NCBI GenBank assembly: GCA_016873165.1
Contig: VGXV01000013.1
Span: 1 to 64,000, forward strand
From: Planctomycetota bacterium
Lineage (GTDB): Bacteria; Planctomycetota; Brocadiia; Brocadiales; Brocadiaceae
Direction: 5' to 3'
Length of the DNA: 64,000 nucleotides
In this document: positions 54,286 through 63,715 of the stretch, one piece after another
Layout: each line of letters starts with the position of its first letter
How positions within the stretch are numbered: the first letter of the stretch is position 1
The notes under the pieces: generated by a model
Database searches by the model: none
Told to the model about the DNA's origin: nothing
Seen by the model: the letters and a program-made list of their open reading frames with translations, nothing else
Position numbers and translations under genes: made by a program

Positions 54286-54463
54286 GGATGCATTCCTGCA
54301 ATTCAACGAATACCAATTAATGTATAGTACCCGTAATAAATAAGTTTCCATGCAAGTGTCATTGCGAGGGCAATTTTATTCATAACCAGAGGGAGGCATC
54401 CGTTGAAGCAAGCGGAGTTCCTGGCAGGTTATTTTGTTCAAAAATAAAATACTTATTGTTAAA

Positions 54464-55825
54464 TCAGGAGCGCTGATCCTCCTTTTGTATTTCAGAAAGT
54501 TGTCGGGTGTTTTTCTCAAGCGGAGGGATAGTCTCTATTTCTTTTTTGCTTCCCGCCCCCAGTGTTTTGAATTTGCGCGCAGAGGGAAGCACACGCCCCT
54601 CAAAAGACGCAACCGCAGAGTTAAACGACTCCACCGCTTTCCCCAGTGAGTTGCCCATCCTTGTTAAATGTTCTGCCATGGTTGCTATCCGTTCATGAAG
54701 CTCCTGACCAAGATCACTGATTCGTTGTGAATTTTCTGCTAACTGTTCCTGCCTCCATCCGTAATGCACTGCGCGAAGGAGGGCTATTAATGTTGTTGGA
54801 GTGGCCAGAATAACCCGTTGCTGAACGCCTTCTTCTATCAACGCGGGATATTGTTCCGATGCAACACTGAAAAAGGTCTCCCCGGGCAGAAACAATATCA
54901 CAAATTCAGGGGTAGGCTGAAACTGATCCCAATACGATTTTGCGCTCAATTTCGTAATATGCGACCGGACAAGCCGCGCGTGGTCTCTGAGTTTTGACAA
55001 ACGATCTGCTTCATTTTCAGACTCAAGGGCGTTAAGATACGCCTGAAGAGGAACTTTGGCGTCTACAACGATATTTTTGCCTCCCGGCAACTTTATCAGC
55101 AGGTCGGGTCTCAGTCGTCCGTCATCGGTTGTTACCGACTGCTGTTCAAAAAAGTCGCAATATTCAAGCATTCCCGCTATCTCAACCACCCGTTTCAATT
55201 GTATTTCCCCCCAATGTCCCCGAACTGTTGGCATCCTCAATGCTTTGACTAAATTTCCCGTTTCGGACTGCAATTTCTCCTGTGTTGAGATCATTGACTT
55301 TATTTGCTCTGTCAGACTGCCGTATGCCTGCTGACGAACCTTTTCCAATTCTTTCATCTGCTCATCAACCTTTTCCATCGATTGTTTAATAGGAACAACC
55401 AGATTTTCCACTGCCTTCCGGCGCAGTTCAAGGTCGCCTTTCGCTTCAGCCTGAAATTTCTCCAATGTGGCTTTTGCCAGTTCAAGAAAGGATTGGTTAT
55501 TGCTCTTCAATGCCTCATTTGAAAGCGCGGAAAATGTATCACGCATCTTTGCAGTAGCATCGTTAAAAATAGCAATTTTTTCACTTGTTGCTTTTCGCTC
55601 ATATTCGATGGTTGTCTCTAAACGTATGAGCGATTGTTTAAGGTTCGAAATTTCTTCGCTCTTTTTCCCTATCTCAGACCTTGTAAGTATCAATTCCTGC
55701 ATGGCGGATTCCAACTGTTGTTTCGTTGCCGAAAACTTTTGTTTCCCTGCCAGCCATACAATTCCTCCGCCGGTAAAAATCCCGGCAAGAGCCACAACAA
55801 TTAGCCATACAATTTCATTATTCAT
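54464..55825 (-). CDS. rmuC: RmuC-family protein
   Basis: 453 residues. A short membrane helix ('[20 protein letters not shown]') is followed by about 170 residues of coiled coil, then the RmuC nuclease-like domain: '[19 protein letters not shown]', '[20 protein letters not shown]', '[14 protein letters not shown]' and '[15 protein letters not shown]'. RmuC limits inversion and recombination between short repeats in E. coli. It lies 18 bases behind the TPR-glycosyltransferase gene. Confidence 0.92.
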   Translation of the reverse strand: MNNEIVWLIVVALAGIFTGGGIVWLAGKQKFSATKQQLESAMQELILTRSEIGKKSEEISNLKQSLIRLETTIEYERKATSEKIAIFNDATAKMRDTFSALSNEALKSNNQSFLELAKATLEKFQAEAKGDLELRRKAVENLVVPIKQSMEKVDEQMKELEKVRQQAYGSLTEQIKSMISTQEKLQSETGNLVKALRMPTVRGHWGEIQLKRVVEIAGMLEYCDFFEQQSVTTDDGRLRPDLLIKLPGGKNIVVDAKVPLQAYLNALESENEADRLSKLRDHARLVRSHITKLSAKSYWDQFQPTPEFVILFLPGETFFSVASEQYPALIEEGVQQRVILATPTTLIALLRAVHYGWRQEQLAENSQRISDLGQELHERIATMAEHLTRMGNSLGKAVESFNSAVASFEGRVLPSARKFKTLGAGSKKEIETIPPLEKNTRQLSEIQKEDQRS

Positions 55826-55843
55826 AAGAAATAGGGAAAAAAA

Positions 55844-57988
55844 TTATTCGTTATGTGTCTGTATTTTAATAAGACCCAGTTGCTCTGCGATTTGAAAAAT
55901 ACCGGGTTCTTTAATGCTGTTTACATCATGCTTCAAGAGTTGCAGAATATGTTCTCTTGCCTGTTGTTTTTCCCCCTGTTGAAAATAAATGACCCCCAGA
56001 TTCTTATGCGCCCCTATATTTTTAGGATTTGTCCTTATCGCGTTTAAAAATTCCATTTTTGCTAAATCCCATAACTCCTGTCTGCAATACAGAGCCCCTA
56101 AATTATTGTGCGCGTTGGAGTGATCTGGTTGTAATCTCAGGGCTTCTTTTAACTCATTCAGCGCCTTTTCCGGCTGATTTGTTTCCGTATAAACAAAACC
56201 TAAATTGCTGCGGGCTTCGGCATAACCGGGGTAAATAGACAAGGCCTTTTGATACTGAACGATAGCGGCGGCCATATCTCCCTTTTTTAGATAAGCGCTC
56301 CCTAAATTATTAAAGACCTGTGGTTTATTTATATTGAGGCTGATTGCTTTATTAAAAAACACGATGCTTTCATCTAACATGTTTTTGTCGAAATACGCAT
56401 TTCCCAAATTATAATATGCATAAGAAGACGCCGGATCATATTTTATTGCCAGAGAAAACTCGGAAATTGCTTTGTCCAAAAGTCCTTTATCAATATACAT
56501 TGTGCCCAAACTATTGTGTCCCTCAGGATAATTGTTCTTTAAGCGAACGGACTTTTCCAGTTCCCAAATTGCCCGGTCTAAATTCCCCTGCTTGTAATAA
56601 AATACCCCCATGTTGTTATGCGCGTCGTGGTTGTTTGGCTGTTCTTCAGCAATCTTCGACCAAAATGTATATTCATCTCGCCAATCGTTATTTCTTATCG
56701 CCGTTCTTACTGAAAATAAAGTAAATAGCATTAAAAGAATAGTGGTTCCTCCATAAGCATACTTCGCAATGGTTTTACTTCTGCTTCCGGCAAAAACCCT
56801 TTGTTTTTCAACAAAAACTTTATTGCCGTTTCGGCAGCCCGCAACATAACCTATCACGCCACAAAACCCGGCAACCGGAAAATAGAGATATCTTTCCGCC
56901 ATGATATGTCCAATGGGAATAATATTCATCACAGGCAGCAACGCTATAAAAAAGCTCAGGGCAAAAATACCCTGTATTTTAGAATGCTTAAAAATTTTAA
57001 AAATGATTACTCCTGTAGCTGCAAGGAAAAGAAGGCTTATGAGAAATGACATATCAACGAGAGACCGAACCGGAATCACTTTATAATCGGCATTCAGATA
57101 AATGGGCAAAAACATCTGTTTTATATAGTATGCCAATACTTTGATCGTTGTCATACCGCTTATCCAAAAACTCTTTTCGTAATAAGCAACGGAAACAAGC
57201 TTTGGGTTTTTTAGCACAACAAAACGCACGAAAAGAAAGAAAAGAGTCATGAATACGTACCCTGTAAGAGCTTTTGCGAAACGCATTTTCAGGCCGTTCT
57301 GCCGCTGTATGCTTTTTGTTAAGGCCGCCGGAACAGAATGTTTTTGCATGCAAAACGCCATGTACAAAATAATAAGCAATGGCAAAACTATTGCACTTTC
57401 CTTAGAAAACAAAGCAAACATATAAAAGAGAAGCGAACATGCATAGAAAACCCATTTTCTGAAATCTGTGCCGCCATCTGTTTGCAATGCATCCCGCTTT
57501 GTTGAGGAGCTATTGGCTGACATCATAAGGAAGATACATGACAGGAAGGAAAAACATACAACAAGTAAATCTTCTCTGTAGCTGATCGAATTAACCGCTT
57601 CGGTAACACAGGGATGAACGGAAAACAATATCGCTGAAAACAGAGCAATCAAGCGTGATTTCAAAATATACCGCAACAATAGATAGAAAAGGACGGTATT
57701 GAATGCATGTATTATGATATTTGATACGTGGTAACCGAAAGGATTGATGCCCCAGGCAGCATAATCAGTGAAATAGATAAATGTGACAAAGGGACGATAA
57801 CTCAGTTCATTTGCGAGTTGAAAATATTCGCTACTAAAGATTTTCGGAAAATTATGGAATGATTTTATAAAATAGTTTTCTTCAATAACGCTGATATCAT
57901 CATAGACAAAACCGTTGGGTATGGCGTTGAGAAAAACACAGAAGGTTAAAAATAAGAGAAAGATGCAGAATATCTTTGATTTTGGCAT
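55844..57988 (-). CDS. polytopic glycosyltransferase-like protein with TPR domain
   Basis: About 714 residues. Ten or so membrane helices occupy 1-430, with loop motifs 'NGFVYDDISVIEENYF', 'SYRPFVTFIYFTDYAAWG' and 'HVSNIIIHAFN' like GT-C enzymes and TMTC proteins (the DD pair sits in the first loop). Residues about 450-700 form seven to eight TPR units ('AHNNMGVFYYKQGNLDRAIW' type). TMTC-like proteins are O-mannosyltransferases in animals; here the role is unproven. The start at 57988 is preceded by TATAAT within 15 bases, so the transcript may be nearly leaderless. Confidence 0.75.
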   Translation of the reverse strand: MPKSKIFCIFLLFLTFCVFLNAIPNGFVYDDISVIEENYFIKSFHNFPKIFSSEYFQLANELSYRPFVTFIYFTDYAAWGINPFGYHVSNIIIHAFNTVLFYLLLRYILKSRLIALFSAILFSVHPCVTEAVNSISYREDLLVVCFSFLSCIFLMMSANSSSTKRDALQTDGGTDFRKWVFYACSLLFYMFALFSKESAIVLPLLIILYMAFCMQKHSVPAALTKSIQRQNGLKMRFAKALTGYVFMTLFFLFVRFVVLKNPKLVSVAYYEKSFWISGMTTIKVLAYYIKQMFLPIYLNADYKVIPVRSLVDMSFLISLLFLAATGVIIFKIFKHSKIQGIFALSFFIALLPVMNIIPIGHIMAERYLYFPVAGFCGVIGYVAGCRNGNKVFVEKQRVFAGSRSKTIAKYAYGGTTILLMLFTLFSVRTAIRNNDWRDEYTFWSKIAEEQPNNHDAHNNMGVFYYKQGNLDRAIWELEKSVRLKNNYPEGHNSLGTMYIDKGLLDKAISEFSLAIKYDPASSYAYYNLGNAYFDKNMLDESIVFFNKAISLNINKPQVFNNLGSAYLKKGDMAAAIVQYQKALSIYPGYAEARSNLGFVYTETNQPEKALNELKEALRLQPDHSNAHNNLGALYCRQELWDLAKMEFLNAIRTNPKNIGAHKNLGVIYFQQGEKQQAREHILQLLKHDVNSIKEPGIFQIAEQLGLIKIQTHNE

Positions 57989-58088
57989 GTTTGCCGCATT
58001 ATACAAAAATAGAAATATATTTACTTTTTCAGAAAAAATTTAAGGTTAACAAGCGCCTGTCAGGAATAATTGCACATCTGAATATATA

Positions 58089-58400
58089 TCAGGAAACTTT
58101 ACTCATTCTGAATAATTCTTCAGTGCGTTCGGAAATGATAACTCTTTCGCCCAACCCCTCTAATTCTTCCAATGTGTTTATTCTACTTAAACATTCTTTT
58201 ATATTTGGTTGTAATCTGCCCCATTTTCTCTCTATCAGGCGAATTAATAATAATCTTTCTCCTTCAATCTTTCCTTCAATTTTCCCTTTTTCTATTAACT
58301 TAGCTGCTATTGTCATGCTTAATCTCCCTCCTTCTTCTGATATTTCTCTTACTGTTGTCTCTATTACCCGTTCCTTATTCCAAACATAGTTTTAAGAAAG
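58089..58400 (-). pseudogene. C-terminal remnant of an Rpn/DUF4351-type nuclease gene
   Basis: Coding sequence without a start (from about 58380) reads 'ERVIETTVREISEEGGRLS', then 'MTIAAKLIEKGKIEGKIEGE' and 'LLLIRLIERKWGRLQPNI', ending at 58089. The C-terminal domain is that of DUF4351, found at the tails of recombination-promoting nuclease (PD-(D/E)xK transposase-like) proteins. The nuclease domain is missing. Confidence 0.6.
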
Positions 58401-58565
58401 CCTTTTTATGATTCTTTTTGCTAACCCTTCTCCTATTTCATTATGTCTTGGGATGGGTTGATACTTTCCATTTTTTGGATTTTTGTACCAATCATGATTG
58501 CCGCCATGACGAACAAAAATGCAACCAATTGATTCAATTTTCTTTATTAAATCTTTTCTTTTCAA
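58392..58565 (-). CDS. hicA: HicA-type mRNA interferase toxin
   Basis: 57 residues, too short for most ORF scans. It reads L(M)KRKDLIKKIESIGCIFV, then 'RHGGNHDWYKNPKNGKYQ' and 'PIPRHNEIGEGLAKRI', the full HicA double-stranded RNA-binding-like fold with the catalytic histidine in RHGGNHD. The start is a TTG that overlaps the hicB stop (TTGA), so the toxin is translated only by coupling. Confidence 0.85.
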   Translation of the reverse strand: MKRKDLIKKIESIGCIFVRHGGNHDWYKNPKNGKYQPIPRHNEIGEGLAKRIIKRLS

Positions 58566-58753
58566 ATGATCAATTCCAATACTTTTGATGGTGTTATATC
58601 TGGAACTAATCCTTTTTGAATATCTTTGTATATATCCAATAAATTCTCTTTTAATTCATCTAAATTTTCTCCTTGGCTTTCAAATTCTGGATACTCTTGT
58701 ATGTGTCCAACATACCACCCATTCTCTTCTTTATAAATAATGCTTATTTTCAT
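58562..58753 (-). CDS. hicB: HicB-type antitoxin
   Basis: 63 residues: 'MKISIIYKEENGWYVGHIQE', 'PEFESQGENLDELKENLLD' and 'IYKDIQKG', the partial RNase H-like HicB fold. It lacks a C-terminal DNA-binding domain, as in short HicB forms. GAGGT lies six bases before the ATG at 58753; an ATG at 58759 is too close to it. Gene order hicB-hicA, reversed from the E. coli order. Confidence 0.85.
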   Translation of the reverse strand: MKISIIYKEENGWYVGHIQEYPEFESQGENLDELKENLLDIYKDIQKGLVPDITPSKVLELII

Positions 58754-58914
58754 ACACATACCTCGATTAAGTGGAAGAAATTTTCGCTTAATTTTTTTTC
58801 TTTTAATAAATATTGTTTGATATGTTGCATATAGTATGCAGTCGTTATTTTACGTCAATGGTTATCTTTTACTATGAGGGTTATTTTTCTAATTTGGAAT
58901 GCTTCGGTGGTATT

Positions 58915-59586
58915 TTAAGATTCACTCATGCCATATTTCCGGTGTTTAACGACTTTGCCTTTCACAATATAAACTACTTCCTCCGCTATATTGGTGGAGT
59001 GATCGGCAATTCTTTCCAGATGGCGTGAAATAAACATCAAATGCACCGCCCGTGTGATGTTTCCGGGTTCTTCCATCATATAGGTCAACAGTTCACGAAA
59101 TATCTGATCATTAAGCGCGTCTACTGTAGAATCACGTTGATATACCGACTGGGCAAGCGCAGTGTCTCTGTTTACAAATGCGTCTATGCTGTCTTTTACC
59201 ATAGTTTGCGCAATATTCGCCATCATTGGAATGTCAATGAGCGGTTTTAGCTGCGGCTCCTGATTCAGCGGAATCACACGTTCTGCAATGTTTACCGCAA
59301 GGTCTCCCATTCTTTCGAGATTATTAGTGATTTTCATCGCTGAGGTGATAAATCGAAGATCAACTGCCATAGGTTGTTGTAGCGCAAGCAGGTCAACGCA
59401 TTGCTTATCGATCTCCAGCTCTAATTCATCCACTTGTTCATCATGCGCCATCACGGAGCGTGCCAAATCGCTGTTTCTTTCCGTTAACGATTTAACCGCG
59501 TTCGAAATAGCCGTTTCTACGACAGAAGCCATCTGAATGAGATTTTTCCGGAGAACCCCTAATTGTTGTTCAAAATGTCTTTCCAT
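58915..59586 (-). CDS. phoU: PhoU-family protein
   Basis: 223 residues from 'MERHFEQQLGVLRKNLIQMA'. Two PhoU three-helix repeats carry the metal-binding signatures 'EQVDELELEIDKQCVDL' and 'RHLERIADHSTNIAEEVV'. PhoU normally restrains phosphate uptake via PhoR and PstSCAB. Here it is the last gene of a molybdate-type ABC operon rather than of pst genes, so it may act on this transporter. Open upstream to 59628. Confidence 0.92.
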   Translation of the reverse strand: MERHFEQQLGVLRKNLIQMASVVETAISNAVKSLTERNSDLARSVMAHDEQVDELELEIDKQCVDLLALQQPMAVDLRFITSAMKITNNLERMGDLAVNIAERVIPLNQEPQLKPLIDIPMMANIAQTMVKDSIDAFVNRDTALAQSVYQRDSTVDALNDQIFRELLTYMMEEPGNITRAVHLMFISRHLERIADHSTNIAEEVVYIVKGKVVKHRKYGMSES

Positions 59587-59652
59587 AATGGCAACATTAT
59601 ACCCATTCTTTTCACAACTTGAAAACAATAAATTAATGTCCGCAGAGAGTAT

Positions 59653-60435
59653 CTATTTCCAATCAAATGGCACTTTTTTCAACAATACCCGTGCACAATA
59701 CAACATCCCAAGACCTATTCCGATAAGTATGAAAATCAAGATTACGGTTTTTTCGATATCTGCATTGGAAAGACTCATAAATATCGCTATCGGGATTGTT
59801 TCTGTTTTCATAGCCATTGAACCCGCGATGGTAATAGTTGCCCCAAATTCTCCTAACGCCTTGGCCCATGTAAGAATCGCGCCGGCGATAATCCCTTTCC
59901 TGCTGAGAGGAAGTGTTATGGTAAAAAATGCCTTTACTGGGGAAGCCCCTAAAGAACAAGCAACATCCTCATACTTGCGGGGAATTTCATCCATGGACGC
60001 CTTTATCAATCGTGTCGCAATACCGGCGGTAGTTACAAACTGCGCAACGATAATGCCCGGTGGTGCGAAAACAATCTGAAAACTATGATCCTGCATCCAC
60101 CTTCCTATTGGGTTGCTGAAAAATATTAAAAGAACCGCTCCGAGCGCGGCAGGAGAAACAATCATAGGGATTTCCAGAACCAGATCGACAATGCTTTTCC
60201 CCTTAAAATTATAACGGGAAAGGGCGAATGCTGAAGGAATTGCGATAAACAACGAAAATACCGTTGTTATTGTAGCGGCGGTCAAACTGAGACAAATCGA
60301 AAAGAGGGTTCTTTCGTACAACAAGGTTTCCAGAAAGAGGGAGCCTTCAAAGAAATAAAAAAGCGACAGGAAAAGGCCGGCATAAAGCGAAAAAATGCAA
60401 ATTGCAAAGAGTGTACAGATTTTTCTAAACATCAT
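59653..60435 (-). CDS. modB: molybdate/tungstate-type ABC transporter permease
   Basis: About 260 residues with five or six membrane helices and the EAA loop for ATPase contact ('YEDVACSLGASPVKAFFTIT', 'LSRKGIIAGAILTWAKALGE', 'FGATITIAGSM'). The F-G-A-T-I stretch is typical of ModB/TupB. Its ATG overlaps the stop of the binding-protein gene (ATGA). Confidence 0.85.
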   Translation of the reverse strand: MMFRKICTLFAICIFSLYAGLFLSLFYFFEGSLFLETLLYERTLFSICLSLTAATITTVFSLFIAIPSAFALSRYNFKGKSIVDLVLEIPMIVSPAALGAVLLIFFSNPIGRWMQDHSFQIVFAPPGIIVAQFVTTAGIATRLIKASMDEIPRKYEDVACSLGASPVKAFFTITLPLSRKGIIAGAILTWAKALGEFGATITIAGSMAMKTETIPIAIFMSLSNADIEKTVILIFILIGIGLGMLYCARVLLKKVPFDWK

Positions 60436-61286
60436 TTTTGTACCCACTCATGAGGAACCAAATATTCACCGCCAACAGGCTTTGACCCGACCTGTTCGAA
60501 TATATCTTTTTTTGATGTAAAATAATGGCGCTTTTTAAAAACGGCCCGGGCTTCTTCTGAAATAATAAAATCTATGAATTTCATGGCAAGGTCTTTGTTC
60601 TTCGTAAATTTTGAAATAGCAATAGGAATGTAACCTACACGAATAATTTCAGCATTTTTCAAGGGAATAGTTTCTATTCTTTTCTCATCCCAATGCTGAA
60701 ACACACTCCACCCGATTACTGCATCTACCGTCCTCAGGGATATTGCAGCCGCTGTATTATCACAACTTGCCGTGTAATTCAATATATTTTCCCTGAATTT
60801 TCGCTTTTCTTCGGGAGAAAACCACTTTTCAATAAGTTCCACAGCATATACACCAACACAGACACCTTCCGGATTTGCAATTGCCACCTTAATATCGTCA
60901 CGTATGAGATCCTTTAACCCTTTTATCTGCTTCGGATTTCCCTTTTGTACATTTATTGCAGGCACGAGATAAACAACAATTTTTTCTGTTTCAGGAAATA
61001 CATAGCCTTCCCTTTTTGCCTTTTCCATATAATCCGAAGAACCGGGAAAGTAGATGTCTCCTGTTTGTGAAAATATCATTTGGGAGAGGACATATCCGGA
61101 ACCACCAAAGGTGACATCAACCTCTATTCCTGTTTTCTCCTCAAATAATTTTACAATTTCTTCGGTGGGAGGTTTGCTTGCGGCGCCAACAAAAAGAAAG
61201 AGTCTTTCACCGGAATAAATATAGGAAGCTATAAAAATATTAAAAATCATTGAGGTTATAAAAATAATAATCAGTCTATTTTTCAC
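60432..61286 (-). CDS. modA: molybdate/tungstate-type substrate-binding protein
   Basis: 284 residues with a signal peptide (about 1-24). ModA-like fold: 'LFVGAASKPPTEEIVKLFEE', 'VTFGGSGYVLSQM', 'GDIYFPGSSDYMEKAKREG' and 'SCDNTAAAISLRTVDAVIGW'. It captures oxyanions outside the inner membrane. GTG start with a strong AAAGGAG site. Molybdate versus tungstate specificity cannot be read from sequence. Confidence 0.85.
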   Translation of the reverse strand: MKNRLIIIFITSMIFNIFIASYIYSGERLFLFVGAASKPPTEEIVKLFEEKTGIEVDVTFGGSGYVLSQMIFSQTGDIYFPGSSDYMEKAKREGYVFPETEKIVVYLVPAINVQKGNPKQIKGLKDLIRDDIKVAIANPEGVCVGVYAVELIEKWFSPEEKRKFRENILNYTASCDNTAAAISLRTVDAVIGWSVFQHWDEKRIETIPLKNAEIIRVGYIPIAISKFTKNKDLAMKFIDFIISEEARAVFKKRHYFTSKKDIFEQVGSKPVGGEYLVPHEWVQK

Positions 61287-61302
61287 AGAAACGTCTCCTT
61301 TG

Positions 61303-62751
61303 TCAAAAAATTAATTGATATTGCAGCCTGAATCTGTTTTCATTTTTATCCGTATCCCCGGTATCTGTTGTATAGTGAGCTATATCGGTCTGTATTTTTG
61401 AACGATGACCGCGCATGTAATAATTGATGCCTGCCGAATATTCCTTTTGAACGTCATCCGTCAGATCATTGTCGGGATCAAACATTGAGAAACGGACTGC
61501 AAGTTCCAGTTTTTTGGGCAACACAAAACATCCTCCCTGGGTATAAAAACCATCTGAAGTTATTGAATCGTCATTGTCCTCAGGGTCTTTCTCCCTTATA
61601 TAATATTCACTATCCCACGTGAACCCCCGGTATCTCATGCCAAGGTCGATGTTGCCAATTACGGAGTCGGTATTTTCCAGTTTTTTATCTTTTTCCTTTG
61701 CATTATAGACTGCCGATGCTCCTATTACAGCCTTAAAGCCCTCTTCATCTTTTAAACTGGATTCATCCCAACCCGTTGCTATATTATAAGAATTGTACCA
61801 TCCAAAGGGATAATACCGCGTGGTAAACACATACATGAGTTTATTGTCAGTGTTTTCATCACTTCCGAATACCTTTGAGGGATTCTGGCCGGCGCCGCGG
61901 AAAACGGCTGCATGGTATTCCATATGACCATAAAACGGTTTTCCAAAGATATCCAAGCCATAATCACGGTCCTGTTTAAATGCATCGCTGGCAATAGACC
62001 TGTCCTGAAGTAAAAGCTTAAAACCCGATGAATTCCATTGACGGTTGGCCGGCACCTTAAAATATCCAGCTCTTACACCGAATGTTTCCCCGGCTGCCGC
62101 AGGCGTCCACCAGATATAATAATCTCTCAGATTTACCTCAAAACTGTCTGCGTCAATTTCCACGTTATAAAACAGATCCTTGCTATAGATGTTGCCACCA
62201 AAACAAAGCCTTGCCCTGCGCACATCAATATCAGTTATATCAGCTTCATCAAAATCCTCATCTTTGTCCTTGTAGGTAATGCGTGTCTGGAATCTGAAAC
62301 CAATGTTTAAAGAATAGTTTCCATCCCGTGTTTGAAAACCTATTGAGGCTTTTTCTTTGTCAGGCAGATAGTAGCCGTTAACAGGCTCATATTTGCCGGA
62401 CAAACCTAACCCCAATATTTCCCGCGCCTCATCCGACGCAAGGTAGTTCCCTGCATCATGCTTTACCTCTTCTTTAATATCTTCTTTTGCAATTGTCACC
62501 GGTTTTTCACTCATAGTCTCGATACGGTTTTTCAAGTCTTTGATTTGCTCTTGTTGGTTTAATACAAATGTCTCCATCTGCTTCATCATTTTTTGCTGCG
62601 CTAAAAACGCCTCTTCCATTTGCTTTAACTGTTCTTTTAATTCATCCAATTCTCCCCCATATGCCGTGCAAGGCCGCATTGTACCGATTACAAGGATACT
62701 GCAAACTGTCAATAAAGGCAAAAGAACATGCCTGAATTTCCAACCAAACAT
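61303..62751 (-). CDS. OprO/OprP-type outer-membrane porin
   Basis: 482 residues: a signal peptide ending AYG, an N-terminal coiled coil (about 32-75) with 'LKEQLKQMEEAFLAQQKMMK', then a barrel with 'YSLNIGFRFQTRITY', 'DIDVRRARLCFGGNIYSKD', 'RAGYFKVPANRQW' and a final 'RFRLQYQLIF'. This is the anion-selective phosphate/pyrophosphate porin family. Lying between the ATPase and binding-protein genes it probably provides outer-membrane passage for the same oxyanion. Confidence 0.85.
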   Translation of the reverse strand: MFGWKFRHVLLPLLTVCSILVIGTMRPCTAYGGELDELKEQLKQMEEAFLAQQKMMKQMETFVLNQQEQIKDLKNRIETMSEKPVTIAKEDIKEEVKHDAGNYLASDEAREILGLGLSGKYEPVNGYYLPDKEKASIGFQTRDGNYSLNIGFRFQTRITYKDKDEDFDEADITDIDVRRARLCFGGNIYSKDLFYNVEIDADSFEVNLRDYYIWWTPAAAGETFGVRAGYFKVPANRQWNSSGFKLLLQDRSIASDAFKQDRDYGLDIFGKPFYGHMEYHAAVFRGAGQNPSKVFGSDENTDNKLMYVFTTRYYPFGWYNSYNIATGWDESSLKDEEGFKAVIGASAVYNAKEKDKKLENTDSVIGNIDLGMRYRGFTWDSEYYIREKDPEDNDDSITSDGFYTQGGCFVLPKKLELAVRFSMFDPDNDLTDDVQKEYSAGINYYMRGHRSKIQTDIAHYTTDTGDTDKNENRFRLQYQLIF

Positions 62752-62808
62752 AAAAAATTTCCTTTCCGGAATTCGCTATATCGTATTAGACATAACGAAT
62801 GAAAAAAT

Positions 62809-63690
62809 TTATACCATTGATAGCGCCTTGAATAAAACCACGTCTGAAGATTTTGCTCCAATGACAACATCGTCACCAATTTTTAAATTCAATCTTTGCA
62901 CCTCGTCGGTATCTATGAGGGTTTTAAAATATTGTTCCGCATGCAGAACGGTCACTATTGCCATAATAGAGTCATATTCAATGGCAACTACTTTGCCTGC
63001 CAGTTGTATCCGGGTGCTTAACCTTTTTCCTAAAAATACATCTTCGGGTGTGCCCTGTTTTACAATCTTTCCTGATTGCAACACAACCACTTTGTCCGCT
63101 AATTTGTACACCTCTGCAACATCATGCGTTACATAAAGCGTTGTCACCCCAAAACTCCGTATAATGCGCTTTAAATCTTCCTGCAGTTGCCTCCGCGTCT
63201 CCCAGTCTACCGCGGAAAGCGGCTCATCCATCAGCAGGAGATCGGGTTTTTTGGCAAGCGCCCTTATCAAGGCGACTCGTTGTTTTTGACCGCCGGACAA
63301 TTGCGAAGGATAGTAGTTTTCATATCCCGACAAACCAACAAGCGATAAAAGTTTTTCCACCTCGTTTTTCTTATTTTTCTTTTCATCGATTCCATATGAT
63401 ACATTCTGTTCAATGGTCATATGGGGAAACAATGCATAATCCTGAAAAACAAATCCTATCGATCTCTGCTGGGGGGAAAGATGAATATTTCGCTCATTAT
63501 CAAACCATGTTGCATTATCATAACAAATCATTCCATCGTCGGCTCTTTCCAGTCCGGAAATAAAACGCAATATGCTGGACTTGCCCGCGCCGGAGGGGCC
63601 AAACAATGTGGTAATTTTTCCTTTTGGTATTGCAAAGTCTACGTCCAGATGAAAGGCATTCCATGTTTTTTTCAATACAATGCTCAGCAA
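62809..63690 (-). CDS. modC: molybdate-type ABC transporter ATPase
   Basis: 293 residues. Walker A 'GPSGAGKSSILRFI', Q-loop 'FVFQDYALFPHMTIEQN', signature 'LSGGQKQR', Walker B 'LLLMDEPLSAVD', then a C-terminal TOBE domain ('STRIQLAGKVVAIEYDSIMA', 'IGDDVVIGAKSSDVVLFK'), as in ModC. The apparent start is TTG at 63690, seven bases after a GGGGGG stretch. Confidence 0.88.
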   Translation of the reverse strand: MLSIVLKKTWNAFHLDVDFAIPKGKITTLFGPSGAGKSSILRFISGLERADDGMICYDNATWFDNERNIHLSPQQRSIGFVFQDYALFPHMTIEQNVSYGIDEKKNKKNEVEKLLSLVGLSGYENYYPSQLSGGQKQRVALIRALAKKPDLLLMDEPLSAVDWETRRQLQEDLKRIIRSFGVTTLYVTHDVAEVYKLADKVVVLQSGKIVKQGTPEDVFLGKRLSTRIQLAGKVVAIEYDSIMAIVTVLHAEQYFKTLIDTDEVQRLNLKIGDDVVIGAKSSDVVLFKALSMV

Positions 63691-63715
63691 TTGTGAACCC
63701 CCCTGTTTCTCCTGT

